Assembly: GCF_040529065.1 (NCBI RefSeq) | Contig: NZ_CP132343.1 | Coordinates: 1,984,001 to 2,048,000, forward strand | DNA from: Xanthomonas sacchari | GTDB taxonomy: Bacteria; Pseudomonadota; Gammaproteobacteria; Xanthomonadales; Xanthomonadaceae | DNA: 64,000 nt | Reading direction: 5' to 3' | Part shown: piece after piece, positions 42,735 to 51,293 of the stretch | How the letters are laid out: every line of letters starts with the position of its first letter | Numbering within the stretch: position 1 is the stretch's first letter | Made by a program: the position numbers and the translations under genes | Notes under the pieces: generated by a model | Database searches by the model: none | Seen by the model: the letters and a program-made list of their open reading frames with translations, nothing else | What the model was told of the DNA's origin: nothing

Positions 42735-43118
42735 CTACATCCGCTGCGTCGTCGCCCCCTCGCTGGAGCACACCAAGGTCAGGTCCAGGCGACGGACCGT
42801 CCAATGCGACGGCGTGTCCATCGTCCCGGTCGCATGGACGTGGTAGGCGGGGCAGTCCGCGTCTTCCTCCGGGTTGTTCTTGATGTCGCAGTTGCCTTCG
42901 ATCAGAAAGGCCTTGCCGGCTTCGGCGCCGGTGCGGGTGAATTTCAGCGCAGGACAGTCGCCGAACAACCTCGACAGGGCGATGTCGTTCTTCAGCACAT
43001 AGGCGATCGCCTGTTCTCCGCCGGCTTGGGAAGGGACTTGCTTCGCCTGCGACGATCCTTGCGCGGCGACGGTGAGCGCCAAGGCCGTGCAGATGCGCGG
43101 TAACCAGAAAGACGTCAT
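42735..43118 (-). CDS. Small exported protein, candidate immunity factor for the M15-like effector
   Basis: 127 aa from ATG 43118 with a signal peptide (ALALTVAAQGSSQA). Four Cys in the mature part suggest periplasmic disulfides. No family recognised. It follows the M15-like effector by 70 bp with a hairpin between, mirroring the effector 2 pair. Confidence 0.6.
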   Translation of the reverse strand: MTSFWLPRICTALALTVAAQGSSQAKQVPSQAGGEQAIAYVLKNDIALSRLFGDCPALKFTRTGAEAGKAFLIEGNCDIKNNPEEDADCPAYHVHATGTMDTPSHWTVRRLDLTLVCSSEGATTQRM

Positions 43119-43143
43119 GCGGAGAGCTCCGATAGGCGAGTAT

Positions 43144-43173
43144 CTCCCGGGCTGGCGTGCGCCGGCCCGGGAG
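43144..43173. promoter_or_regulatory. Hairpin between effector 1 and its downstream gene
   Basis: CTCCCGGGCTGGC-GTGC-GCCGGCCCGGGAG: 13-bp stem with one G/U-type mismatch and a 4-base loop, 15 bp after the effector stop codon. It has the same position as the 41522-41555 palindrome in the other pair, with unrelated sequence. Confidence 0.75.
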
Positions 43174-43188
43174 AGGGTGGGGTGCGTG

Positions 43189-44037
43189 TTACTTGAAGAC
43201 GCTGATGTGGACGTGGGTGGTATCGCCGCTTTCCCGGCTGGCCTGGGTCCAGTCCGCGGTGGGACTGGACCGGATGAAATTGCCGGCGGGTCCTTCCACG
43301 TAGCTGACGTTGGGATTGGCCATCGCCGCATTCTCCAGCGCCTGGGCGTTCTGGAAGCCTTCGCCGCTCGTCCCGACATGGACGTCGTTGATGATGTTGA
43401 TGTCGACGGCGTTGCCCGTGTAGTGGGCGGAATTGGGGTTGTGGCTGCCGTTGGTCGTGGCCGAGATGTCGATGCTGTCGACGCTCTGATCGCCGTCGAG
43501 CACCGAGCCCAGGGTCGAGGCCATCTTGGACGTGACCGGGTTGTTGCTGCTCGCACCGTCCTGGGTGTTCTGGTAGGTGATCGAGACCGTCCTGCCATCG
43601 GACGTGGTATGGCTGCTGCCTATCGAGGTATCGGCCGGGCCGTTGCCGTCGGCATCGTTGCCGTCGTCGTAACCGCCGCTGCCGTCACCTTCTCCTCCTT
43701 CTCCTCCTTCTCCTCCTTCGCCCCCTTCGCCGCCCTCACCGCCCTCACCGCCTTCGCCGCCCTCACCACCTTCTCCTCCCTCACCACCTTCACCGCCCTC
43801 ACCGCCTTCGCCCCCCTCACCGCCTTCACCGATCGGTTCGACCTCTTCCATCCGCGCCATCTGCGCGGCCGCGGACTTGTGCATCGCGGCGTGGTGGTGA
43901 TGGAGCTTGGCTTTGGCGTGATGCGTCTTGTTGTGCGCCTTGGCATGGTGGATCGAACTGGACAGCGGGTGTGCGCCGATCGATGTGCGCGTTCCGCCTG
44001 CGACCAGATCGATTTCGATGATATCGAGCGTTCTCAT
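43189..44037 (-). CDS. Effector 1: double-Gly leader, Gly-Glu repeat, M15-like peptidase domain
   Basis: 282 aa from ATG 44037. The leader MRTLDIIEIDLVAGG (1-15) and the His-rich region (28-54) are nearly identical to effector 2. About fifteen EGG units follow (70-117). The C-terminal domain has SAHYTGNAVDI (H205, D212) and THVHIS (H275/H277), the zinc ligands expected of M15/D-Ala-D-Ala carboxypeptidase-like domains. Secretion and peptidoglycan attack are inferred. Confidence 0.78.
   Translation of the reverse strand: MRTLDIIEIDLVAGGTRTSIGAHPLSSSIHHAKAHNKTHHAKAKLHHHHAAMHKSAAAQMARMEEVEPIGEGGEGGEGGEGGEGGEGGEGGEGGEGGEGGEGGEGGEGGEGGEGGEGDGSGGYDDGNDADGNGPADTSIGSSHTTSDGRTVSITYQNTQDGASSNNPVTSKMASTLGSVLDGDQSVDSIDISATTNGSHNPNSAHYTGNAVDINIINDVHVGTSGEGFQNAQALENAAMANPNVSYVEGPAGNFIRSSPTADWTQASRESGDTTHVHISVFK
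43687..43840. repeat. Codon-level tandem repeat encoding the effector 1 Gly-Glu linker
   Basis: About fifteen 9-bp units coding EGG, with several identical TTCTCCTCC units near 43687-43713 that suggest recent slippage. Confidence 0.85.
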
Positions 44038-44148
44038 GGTGATCCTCGAACAGGTATGCGGGGAAGAGGCCGTCCTCGCTTCGGCTGATCCGCGCATGCG
44101 ACGAAGGCGCCGCAGGCGTGGACCGATCCCGTTCACGCGTGCCGCACG

Positions 44149-45813
44149 TCAGGATGCGACGAGGGCGGGGCGCGCGGACTGCGCGTGCGCGTCGCTCAGG
44201 CGCTCGAAGGCATAGAGATGGTTCATGTAGGTGGACACGTAGATGCGCCGTTCGTCAGGCGAGATCGCGACACCGTTGGTCACCGCGTCGGGCAACTGCA
44301 GCACGCCCACGGTTTCGAGCGTGTCGATGTCGATCTCGACGACGCGGCCGCCGTTGCTGCCGACGATCACCCGGTTGCCGATCCGCTTGGGCGAGGCGTA
44401 CACGCGCGAGCGCAGGTTGATCTTCTTGATCAGTTGCATCGTGTCGATGTCGATCACGTACAGATGGCGATCGCCCGAGCCACAGAACAGCTTGTTGCCG
44501 GCGAACAGCGGCGTGGTGTAGCAGATTTCGTCTGTCTGCCACTCGCCACGCTTTTCGCCGGTGGCGACATCCAGCACGTAGATGGACTTGTCGAACGAGG
44601 CAAAGGCGGTGAGCCCGCGACGCTCGTCCACTGCGGGCGCGTACTTCACCGAGCGCCGCGTCTTGAAGCGCCAGGCGATGCGTCCTGTCCTGGCGTCGAG
44701 CGCGAGCGTCTCATGGTCCGCGCTGCCCCAGATCACCAGGTCGCCGCCTTCCCAGTAACCAGGCGATCCGTGCTGCAGCTTCTGCACCTGGTGCTCCCAG
44801 ATCTTTTCGCCGGTATCCATCGCATAGGCGGCGAGGCTGCCCTGCGCCCATGGGCGGACATATTCGATGCCCACGTACATCAGCTTGTGGCGCGGCACCA
44901 GCAGCGGCGAAGCCCCGACCCAGTCGCCATCCGGATGTGTCCAGATCTCCTCGCCGCTGGCCGCATCCAGGCAGTAGACGGTGCCGTTGTATGCGCCGAA
45001 GTACAGGCGTCCGTCGTGGTACGCCGGGCATGACCAGATGCCCTTCTTGGTGTACGCCGCACCGGTCACCGGGTATTCCCAGACCAGTCCGCCGGTCTCG
45101 GCGGAGAACGCCTGCATCTTGGCGGCGTCGCAGCCGCGGTAGATCATGTCGCCGACCAGCAGCGGCGCGGACTTGGGGACCACGTGGAAGGCGAAGCCTC
45201 CCGGCGTCGCCGTCCGCCACAGTTCGCGATACGCCTGGGTGGGAGGCGGCGCGCTTTGTTCCGGCGGCAGGTCGAAGTCCTTGAGCGTGAACAGCGTTTG
45301 CACCGAGATCGCGTGCGTCTTGCGCCACTGCATGCCGGCCTTGGACAGAAAATCGACCACCACGAACACCTCGTCGAGCGCGTGTCCGGCCGCGGCAATC
45401 ACCGCACGCGCCTTCTCGGCGCTATTGCCGGAATTGAGCGAGTCGTCGACCAGCACGATGGGCAGGTCGAGCACATCGCCCTCGATGGCGTTGCCCATCC
45501 CCGTGGTCTTGCGATCCTTGCGAATGATGAAGCCGTTGACCGGACCGCGTTCTTTCGGGGCGGTCAACAGCAACGCGGTGAGTAGCGGGATCGCCGCGGT
45601 TTCCAGGCCGCCGAGCTGGAAAGGCGGGCGTGCGGCATTGCGCTCCCAGAACGCTGCGGCGATCTGCTCGAGCGCAGCGCGGCGCATGAACACCCGGCGC
45701 AGATCGAACAGCCAGAGGTAGGAGCCGCCCTTCTTGGTGATGAGGGGGATGTTCTCGGCGCTGGTGTGCAGGCCGACGGTCTGGATCAGGTCCCGAAGCG
45801 ATTGCATGGTCAT
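44149..45813 (-). CDS. Orotate phosphoribosyltransferase-like domain fused to a PQQ-type beta-propeller
   Basis: 554 aa from ATG 45813. Residues 1 to about 180 are a type I PRTase: catalytic loop RKDRKTTGMGNAIEG (98-112, as in OPRTase) and PRPP motif IVLVDDSLNSGNS (119-131). Residues about 205-545 are a propeller of repeats such as GLVWEYPVTG and GEEIWTHPDG. No signal peptide, so cytoplasmic. The fusion within an effector-export cluster is unusual. Possible roles are effector modification or sensing; unknown. Confidence 0.8.
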   Translation of the reverse strand: MTMQSLRDLIQTVGLHTSAENIPLITKKGGSYLWLFDLRRVFMRRAALEQIAAAFWERNAARPPFQLGGLETAAIPLLTALLLTAPKERGPVNGFIIRKDRKTTGMGNAIEGDVLDLPIVLVDDSLNSGNSAEKARAVIAAAGHALDEVFVVVDFLSKAGMQWRKTHAISVQTLFTLKDFDLPPEQSAPPPTQAYRELWRTATPGGFAFHVVPKSAPLLVGDMIYRGCDAAKMQAFSAETGGLVWEYPVTGAAYTKKGIWSCPAYHDGRLYFGAYNGTVYCLDAASGEEIWTHPDGDWVGASPLLVPRHKLMYVGIEYVRPWAQGSLAAYAMDTGEKIWEHQVQKLQHGSPGYWEGGDLVIWGSADHETLALDARTGRIAWRFKTRRSVKYAPAVDERRGLTAFASFDKSIYVLDVATGEKRGEWQTDEICYTTPLFAGNKLFCGSGDRHLYVIDIDTMQLIKKINLRSRVYASPKRIGNRVIVGSNGGRVVEIDIDTLETVGVLQLPDAVTNGVAISPDERRIYVSTYMNHLYAFERLSDAHAQSARPALVAS

Positions 45814-45856
45814 CGTGCAGCCCTGCTGGGAATGGGAGGAGGTGGGTGACGGTGGG

Positions 45857-46762
45857 TCAAGGAGACGCCGGGGCGTCCATCGAGCCGAGATAGCGGTCCA
45901 CGGCCGGTCCCCAGATCGCGGAACCGCCATGGCCGAAGAACAGATGGTGACCGTCGTCGCCGAAAGCGGCCGGCGTCACCAGAACCGCGTGGCCGCCTGC
46001 GTCGGTAAAGGCGCGATGCAACGACGCTGCAAGGTCAGGTCCGAAGAAGCTGTCGTTGGCCGTATAGATCCACAGCATCGGGGTGGTGGCCTGTCGGCCG
46101 AAGGTGGCGGCTGCCGCGATCAACCTGTCGGCATGGCAATTGCTGTTGGGCCGATCGTGGAAGTGGCCGCCGCGGCCGCCGGCCATGTTGACGAATGCGC
46201 TGACGTTGGGATGCGGCAGGCTGTCGTATGCCAGCGTGCCCCAGCCGCCGGCCGACTGTCCGACCACGATGGCGCCGGTCGGACTGTAGTCGGGCAGTGC
46301 GGTCAGGGCGTCCACGATACGCTTGAGTTGGCGTGCGGTCTCCAATCCGGCCTTGACATAGTCGGCGCGGTCGCAGCCGTCGTAGCCCTCGCTCCAGGGG
46401 CCGCCGGTGGCGCCGTAGCCGAGGCGCAGGACCAATGCCACCGCATAGTGGTGTCGCAGGAACCAGCGTGCCGATTCGCCATCGCAGGTTTCCAGGGTCA
46501 TGCCGGGTCGGTCGGAGGCCTTCGCCGGTGAGCCGTGCGCGATCACCACCACACGTGGGCGGCTGACACCGGCAGGGCGGCACAGCCGTCCCTGTAAGGT
46601 CCAGGGGTGTCCGTCCGGATCGGCGATGGGAATCTGCAGTGGCTCGCCGAGGTCGGCATGCGTGCCGCCGAAGCCGCGCGCCGAGGCGATGCAGGGCGCC
46701 ATGCCGCAGAAGAGCAGCAGGACAGTCGAGGCCAACAGGCAACGTCGGCAGGCGGATGACAT
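45857..46762 (-). CDS. Secreted alpha/beta hydrolase
   Basis: 301 aa from ATG 46762 with a signal peptide (LLASTVLLLFCGMAPCIASA). Nucleophile elbow GQSAGGWG, candidate acid TANDSFFGPD and His FGDDGHHLF. It belongs to the dienelactone-hydrolase/BAAT-like group. Inside the export operon; substrate unknown. Confidence 0.82.
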   Translation of the reverse strand: MSSACRRCLLASTVLLLFCGMAPCIASARGFGGTHADLGEPLQIPIADPDGHPWTLQGRLCRPAGVSRPRVVVIAHGSPAKASDRPGMTLETCDGESARWFLRHHYAVALVLRLGYGATGGPWSEGYDGCDRADYVKAGLETARQLKRIVDALTALPDYSPTGAIVVGQSAGGWGTLAYDSLPHPNVSAFVNMAGGRGGHFHDRPNSNCHADRLIAAAATFGRQATTPMLWIYTANDSFFGPDLAASLHRAFTDAGGHAVLVTPAAFGDDGHHLFFGHGGSAIWGPAVDRYLGSMDAPASP

Positions 46763-46787
46763 GGTGGAGTTCCCCAGTTCGTCGGTC

Positions 46788-47363
46788 TCAGCGACGGACG
46801 CGCCGCATGTGGAAGGTGATGGTCGAGCACAACGTCGGGCACTCCCGTGCCGGGGCACGCGAGGCACGGGTGACGGCGCCGTCGAACAACACCAGCCGGC
46901 CAGGACGCGGGCGGATCGAGATGCACTCGCGCGCGGTGTCGTAGAACACGGTTTCGCCGGCCCAGTCGTCCTTCCATTCGGTGCTGGCGTAGAGCAGGGC
47001 GACACGCTCCTGATCCGACGGCTTGGCGTAGTGGTGCGCCACGCCGTCCTGTCCATGCGTGTGACCGGTGACGTAGGCGCGGACCAGGCCGTAGTCCTGC
47101 GCCAGGTTGTCCTTGATCTGCGTCCAGAGTTCATGCAGCGGTTCCATGCCCGGGGTTGCGGCGAGGACGTCGTCGTGGATCGCACGCTCGTGCGCTTTGC
47201 GGCTGCCGCACAGATGGATATGCCAGGACGGCGCTGCGTCGCCGAGCAATCCTGGATAGAGGCCGTAGGACCAGCCGCCGCGGCCGCGCAGCAGTTCCGG
47301 CAGATGCTGGACTTCGACGAAGTTGTTGACGACTTGCAGGGACGACGCTTCCGACGCTGACAC
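46788..47363 (-). CDS. 2OG-Fe(II) oxygenase-like protein with altered metal ligands
   Basis: 191 aa from GTG 47363 (GAGG upstream). The prolyl-4-hydroxylase-type frame is clear: VTGHTHGQDGVAHHYAKP, YASTEWKDDWAGETVFYD, PRPGRLVLFDGAVTRASR. The usual H-x-D is H-x-Y and the distal His is Arg (VTRAS), so iron binding is doubtful. It may be a pseudoenzyme that binds the effector. A second reading in another frame was discarded. Confidence 0.72.
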   Translation of the reverse strand: MSASEASSLQVVNNFVEVQHLPELLRGRGGWSYGLYPGLLGDAAPSWHIHLCGSRKAHERAIHDDVLAATPGMEPLHELWTQIKDNLAQDYGLVRAYVTGHTHGQDGVAHHYAKPSDQERVALLYASTEWKDDWAGETVFYDTARECISIRPRPGRLVLFDGAVTRASRAPARECPTLCSTITFHMRRVRR

Positions 47364-47443
47364 GATGGCGACCTCACGTTGGCGATACGGGATGGGACGG
47401 GGACCAGGCGACGCGACGAGCTGGCTGTCGCGCCGGCGGCGAG

Positions 47444-49636
47444 CTAGGAGGTGACGGGGACGGCTGGCGCATGCGCCGCAGGCTGGCGCGTGCGGACTGC
47501 TCCTTCGTGCAATTCGATGACGCGATCGGCATGCGCGATCGTTTCGGGGCGGTGCGCGATGACGATGCGCGTGATGTTCAGGGCCTTGATCGCCTGGTTG
47601 AGCTGGCGCTCCAGCGCGAGATCGAGATGGCTGGTCGCCTCGTCGAGCACCAGGATGTGCGGGCGCCGGTACAGTGCGCGCGCCAGGAACAGGCGTTGCT
47701 GCTGGCCTCCGGAGAGCGAGGATCCCATGTCGCCGACCAGGCTGTGGTAGCCCATCGGCATGGCCATGATGTCCTCGTGTATGCCGGCCAGGCTGGCCGC
47801 GTCCTCGATGTCCTGCGGTGTGGCGAGGACGTCGAACATGCTGATGTTCTCGGCGATCGACCCGGTGAACAGGTGGTCGTCCTGCATCACGCTGCCGGTG
47901 ATCGCGCGGTAGCGGGACTTGCCGAGGCGGCGCAGATCGAGTCCGCCGATCTCGATCGCGCCCTGCTGCGGGTCGAGCAGGCCGAGCAGCACCCTCACCA
48001 GGGTGCTCTTGCCGCACCCCGATGGGCCGACGATGGCGACAGATTCGCCCGCTTGCACCGCAAAGCTGCACTCGCGCAGGATCCAGGGCTCGCCTTCGGC
48101 ATAGCGGAAGCTGACCTTGTTGAAGGTGATGCTGGGCTGTGGCAACGGACCCGCGTGTTCGCTGGTGGTGTGCGCCTCGGGTGGTGTCAGTACGATGTCG
48201 GCCAGTCTTTCGGCCTGCAGACGCAGCATGCGCAGTTCGATCGCATAGTCGACCAGGCTGGCGACGCGGCTGCTGAACTGGTCTCCGTAGGCCACGAAGG
48301 CGGTCAACATGCCGACGGTGAACTGGCCTTTCAATCCCAGCCACGCACCCAGCCAGAGCACGCCCAGGCGCTGGGCCCCTGCCGCCAGGTTCTGCAATGC
48401 GGTGAACAGCATGTCCAGGCGTTGCACGGCGATGGACGTGTTCAGCGTGTCGGTCGCAGCGTTGAGGTAGCGCGCGGTCTGCTCGGCCTCCTGGTTGTTC
48501 AGGCGGATCGTCTGCACGCCGCGTACCGCCTCCAGGAATCGGCTGTGCTGCTTGGCGGTGACGGTGATCTGGCTGAGGTTGGCCTCGCGGTAGACGCGGA
48601 AGTACAGCAGCCGAAGTGCCGCATACACGGCGACCGCGCCGAGGACGATGGCCGACAGCAAGGGGCTGTAGACGAACAGCACGACCAGGGTGACGCTGGC
48701 GAGCAGCCCGTCGAGCAGGATCTCGACGAAGCGGGTGGTGAGCGTCTGCTGGATCGTGTCGATCGCACCGAAGCGGGACACGATGTCGCCGAGATGGCGC
48801 GTGCCGAAGTAGGAATGCGGCAGGCGCATCAGATGCTGGAACACGTTGCCGGTCCAGCCGAGGTTGAAGTGCGTGCTGAGCCACATCACGGTCCAGCTGC
48901 GCAAGGCCGAGACGAGTGTTTCGAGCACGATCAGCAGTGCGAAGCTCAGGCCGAGGAACGTGAGCAGATCGTGGTCGCCATCGGCGATCACCTGATCCAC
49001 CACAAGTTGCATGAACAAGGGCGCCAGGAGCGCGAAGACTTCCAGGACCAGGGCCAGCCCGAAGATCTGCGCCAGTCCGCGGCCCAGGCCCTGCACCGAG
49101 CCGGCGAGCGCGCGCAGCGACACCGGCGGCGTCTCGCGCTGGCGCTGGAAGGTCGGCCCTCTGGAAAACTCGATCGCCACGCCGGTGAAGTGCCTGCCGA
49201 CGTCGCTCATGCTCAAGTTGCGCACGCCCACCGCTGGGTCGTGCACGACGATCCCGTGCTTGCCGACGCTGCGCAGCACCACGAAGTGATCCATGTCCCA
49301 GTGCAGCACGCAGGGCGTCTGTAACTGACCGAGCTCTTCCAGGTCCAGCCGAAGTGGCCGGCATTGCAGCCCAAGCGCATGCGCGATCTCGATCAGGCGT
49401 CGCGCGGTCATGCCCTTCAGCGAGAGACTGAAGCGGCGCCGCAGCGCGGGCAGATCGGTATGGTGACCGTGATAACCGGCGATCATCGCGATGCAGGCCA
49501 GGCCGCACTCTGCGGCTTCGGCCTGCAGCACGTTCGGCAGGACGCGCGTACGCCAGAAGCGCAGTTTCGCGGTGCGCGCGTCCTGCGCGCTCGCAGTCTG
49601 TGCCGTCGTGCCGTGATGCGTGGGGGCCGCGTTCAT
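47444..49636 (-). CDS. C39-peptidase-containing ABC exporter (bacteriocin type)
   Basis: 730 aa from ATG 49636, overlapping the HlyD stop by 4 bp. N-terminal C39 peptidase: AECGLAC (catalytic Cys, about 43), HFVVL (His) and HDPAVG (Asp). Then six helices (about 185-460) and the ATPase with GPSGCGKST, LSGGQQQR and ILVLDEATSHLD. It should cut the VAGG leaders and export both effectors. TolC must be elsewhere. Confidence 0.93.
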   Translation of the reverse strand: MNAAPTHHGTTAQTASAQDARTAKLRFWRTRVLPNVLQAEAAECGLACIAMIAGYHGHHTDLPALRRRFSLSLKGMTARRLIEIAHALGLQCRPLRLDLEELGQLQTPCVLHWDMDHFVVLRSVGKHGIVVHDPAVGVRNLSMSDVGRHFTGVAIEFSRGPTFQRQRETPPVSLRALAGSVQGLGRGLAQIFGLALVLEVFALLAPLFMQLVVDQVIADGDHDLLTFLGLSFALLIVLETLVSALRSWTVMWLSTHFNLGWTGNVFQHLMRLPHSYFGTRHLGDIVSRFGAIDTIQQTLTTRFVEILLDGLLASVTLVVLFVYSPLLSAIVLGAVAVYAALRLLYFRVYREANLSQITVTAKQHSRFLEAVRGVQTIRLNNQEAEQTARYLNAATDTLNTSIAVQRLDMLFTALQNLAAGAQRLGVLWLGAWLGLKGQFTVGMLTAFVAYGDQFSSRVASLVDYAIELRMLRLQAERLADIVLTPPEAHTTSEHAGPLPQPSITFNKVSFRYAEGEPWILRECSFAVQAGESVAIVGPSGCGKSTLVRVLLGLLDPQQGAIEIGGLDLRRLGKSRYRAITGSVMQDDHLFTGSIAENISMFDVLATPQDIEDAASLAGIHEDIMAMPMGYHSLVGDMGSSLSGGQQQRLFLARALYRRPHILVLDEATSHLDLALERQLNQAIKALNITRIVIAHRPETIAHADRVIELHEGAVRTRQPAAHAPAVPVTS

Positions 49637-50907
49637 GCGCCACTGCTCCAGCGATGACCCATGCCGTACAGCGGCTCGAAGATCCATTCGACGATCCGGC
49701 GCCGGTCCAGCAACATGTCCGCGTCCAGCGCCATGCCCGGGCGCAAGGGTTCCTTGCGTCCGTATGCTTCGACGTTCTGATCCGCCAGGTCCACGCGGGC
49801 CAGGTACAGGGGATCGGAGGAGGGCGGATTGCCGCCGCCGAGCAGCAAGGTGACTTCGCCCGGCGTCAGTGCGCTGCGCGAGACGCTGCGCACCACGCCG
49901 TGGTGCAGGCCGAATTTCTGGTAAGGGAATGCCTGGTAATGCAGGGTGACCTGGATGCCCGGATGGACGAAGCCGACCGCCTGACTGGGAACCAGGATCT
50001 GCGCCTGCAGGGTCGAACCGTCCGGGACGATGGCGAGCAGCGGTTGGCCAAGTGCGACCGAAGCGCCGGGTTTGACCAGCAAGGTGGAGACGGTGCCGCT
50101 GGCCGGCGCACGCAGTTCGCTGGCGCGTGCCGCTTCGTTCTGCGCAAGGGTCTGTTCGACCTGCGCGAGTTGCCGGCGCAAGTCGTTAAGCTTGGCGGAA
50201 ACGGCCAGTGGCAGTTGGGTCAGTTGATCGTTGAGCACGCTCAGTTGCTGCTGCGTACTGGCGCGTTGCTGCTGCAACGAACGCAGCTGCGACTCGTCGG
50301 CGAGCAACGCCGATTGCTCCTGCTCGACTTGCAACGCCGGGATGTAGCCACCGGCGACCAGGCCCGACCACTTGTCCACCAGCTCCTGCACCAACTGCAT
50401 CTGCTTCTTCTCGATCGCGATCTGCGCATCGATTTGAACCAGTTGCTCCTTCAGCGCGGATTGCTGCGTGCGGTTGTCTTCCGCCTGCTTGTCCTGCAAC
50501 TGCTGGGTATCGCCGATGTCCTGGCGCAGGCTGCCGGCCTGGCGTTGCAGCTGCGCGCTGACGCTGGCCGCCGTGTTGCCGAGCGCCTTGCTGGTGTGCT
50601 CGCCCGACAGCGAGACCAGGACCTGTCCGCTCGCGACCCGATCGCCTTCGGCGACGCCGACGTGATCGATCACGCCGAGCGTATTGGCGGTCAGGCTGAT
50701 CAAGCCCGCGCGCGGGACCAGGAGTCCGGTGACATGGACGCGCTGGGTGTAATGGCCAAAGAACAGCCACAGCACAATGGCGGTGGCCATGACGAGGGCG
50801 ACGAAGGTCCAGGCCCGGGTCGAAAGCGGCGTTGCCAGTCGTACCGTCCCCAGCCATGCCTGGCTCCGGGCGTCCACTGCCTCGTCACGAAAAAGCGAAT
50901 GTTCCAT
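49633..50907 (-). CDS. HlyD-type membrane fusion protein
   Basis: 424 aa from ATG 50907. A single N-terminal helix (about 30-52), a long coiled-coil of about 110-260 with many Gln, a lipoyl-like half (RAPASGTVSTLLVKPGASV) and a C-terminal beta domain. Partner of the C39 exporter; bridges to an outer-membrane TolC. First gene of the operon. Confidence 0.93.
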   Translation of the reverse strand: MEHSLFRDEAVDARSQAWLGTVRLATPLSTRAWTFVALVMATAIVLWLFFGHYTQRVHVTGLLVPRAGLISLTANTLGVIDHVGVAEGDRVASGQVLVSLSGEHTSKALGNTAASVSAQLQRQAGSLRQDIGDTQQLQDKQAEDNRTQQSALKEQLVQIDAQIAIEKKQMQLVQELVDKWSGLVAGGYIPALQVEQEQSALLADESQLRSLQQQRASTQQQLSVLNDQLTQLPLAVSAKLNDLRRQLAQVEQTLAQNEAARASELRAPASGTVSTLLVKPGASVALGQPLLAIVPDGSTLQAQILVPSQAVGFVHPGIQVTLHYQAFPYQKFGLHHGVVRSVSRSALTPGEVTLLLGGGNPPSSDPLYLARVDLADQNVEAYGRKEPLRPGMALDADMLLDRRRIVEWIFEPLYGMGHRWSSGA

Positions 50908-51293
50908 TCGGCTGATTCCATCCGTGTTTCATATAGGAGTCGCGCGTTCGATGCGCGTCCATTCCGAAAAGCGGGTTGAAACTTAATTCGTGGGAGATAA
51001 TTTCGGCGGCTTCTTTCGTCATCCTTTCCGTATTTGATGGCTTTTTATCTTGTCTACAAATTGCGCTATCGTGGTGTTGGCGGGTTGCTGATTTGATCTT
51101 GAAATTCAGCTGTTTAGTGCAGGAATTGCAGCGTCTTCGATAGCGGTAGAAAGGTTTTAAATGTGCCTGTCATGACGGTGTCGCATAATGCGGCAAGTGG
51201 TATGTCGCCGTGTCGATGCTGGCAATCAATGTCATTGCGTGCAAATTATTTCAATCATGTATCCGGGGTTGCGTCGATAATGGAGTGCCGTCC
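50908..51293. promoter_or_regulatory. AT-rich divergent intergenic region of the effector operon
   Basis: 386 bp. Hand count of 51001-51240 gives 111 G+C of 240 (46%), far below the flanking genes. It must carry promoters for the HlyD operon (minus) and the alpha/beta hydrolase (plus). TTGTCTACAA at 51050-51059 is a short palindrome. No clear -35/-10 pair, PIP box or sigma-54 site could be named. Confidence 0.55.

Noticed and set aside
42017-43840. Tandem repeats resembling a CRISPR array or microsatellite
   Set aside because: They are in frame and encode the Gly-Glu linkers of two genes. There are no spacers or cas genes.
44149-50907. rax (RaxX/RaxST) tyrosine-sulfated peptide system
   Set aside because: The exporter and adaptor are of the same general type, but no sulfotransferase or small RaxX-like peptide is present.
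50985-51030. PIP-box-like TTCG repeats (hrp regulon)
   Set aside because: The TTCG elements are 10, 8 and 23 bp apart, not 15, and orientation relative to a gene start does not fit.
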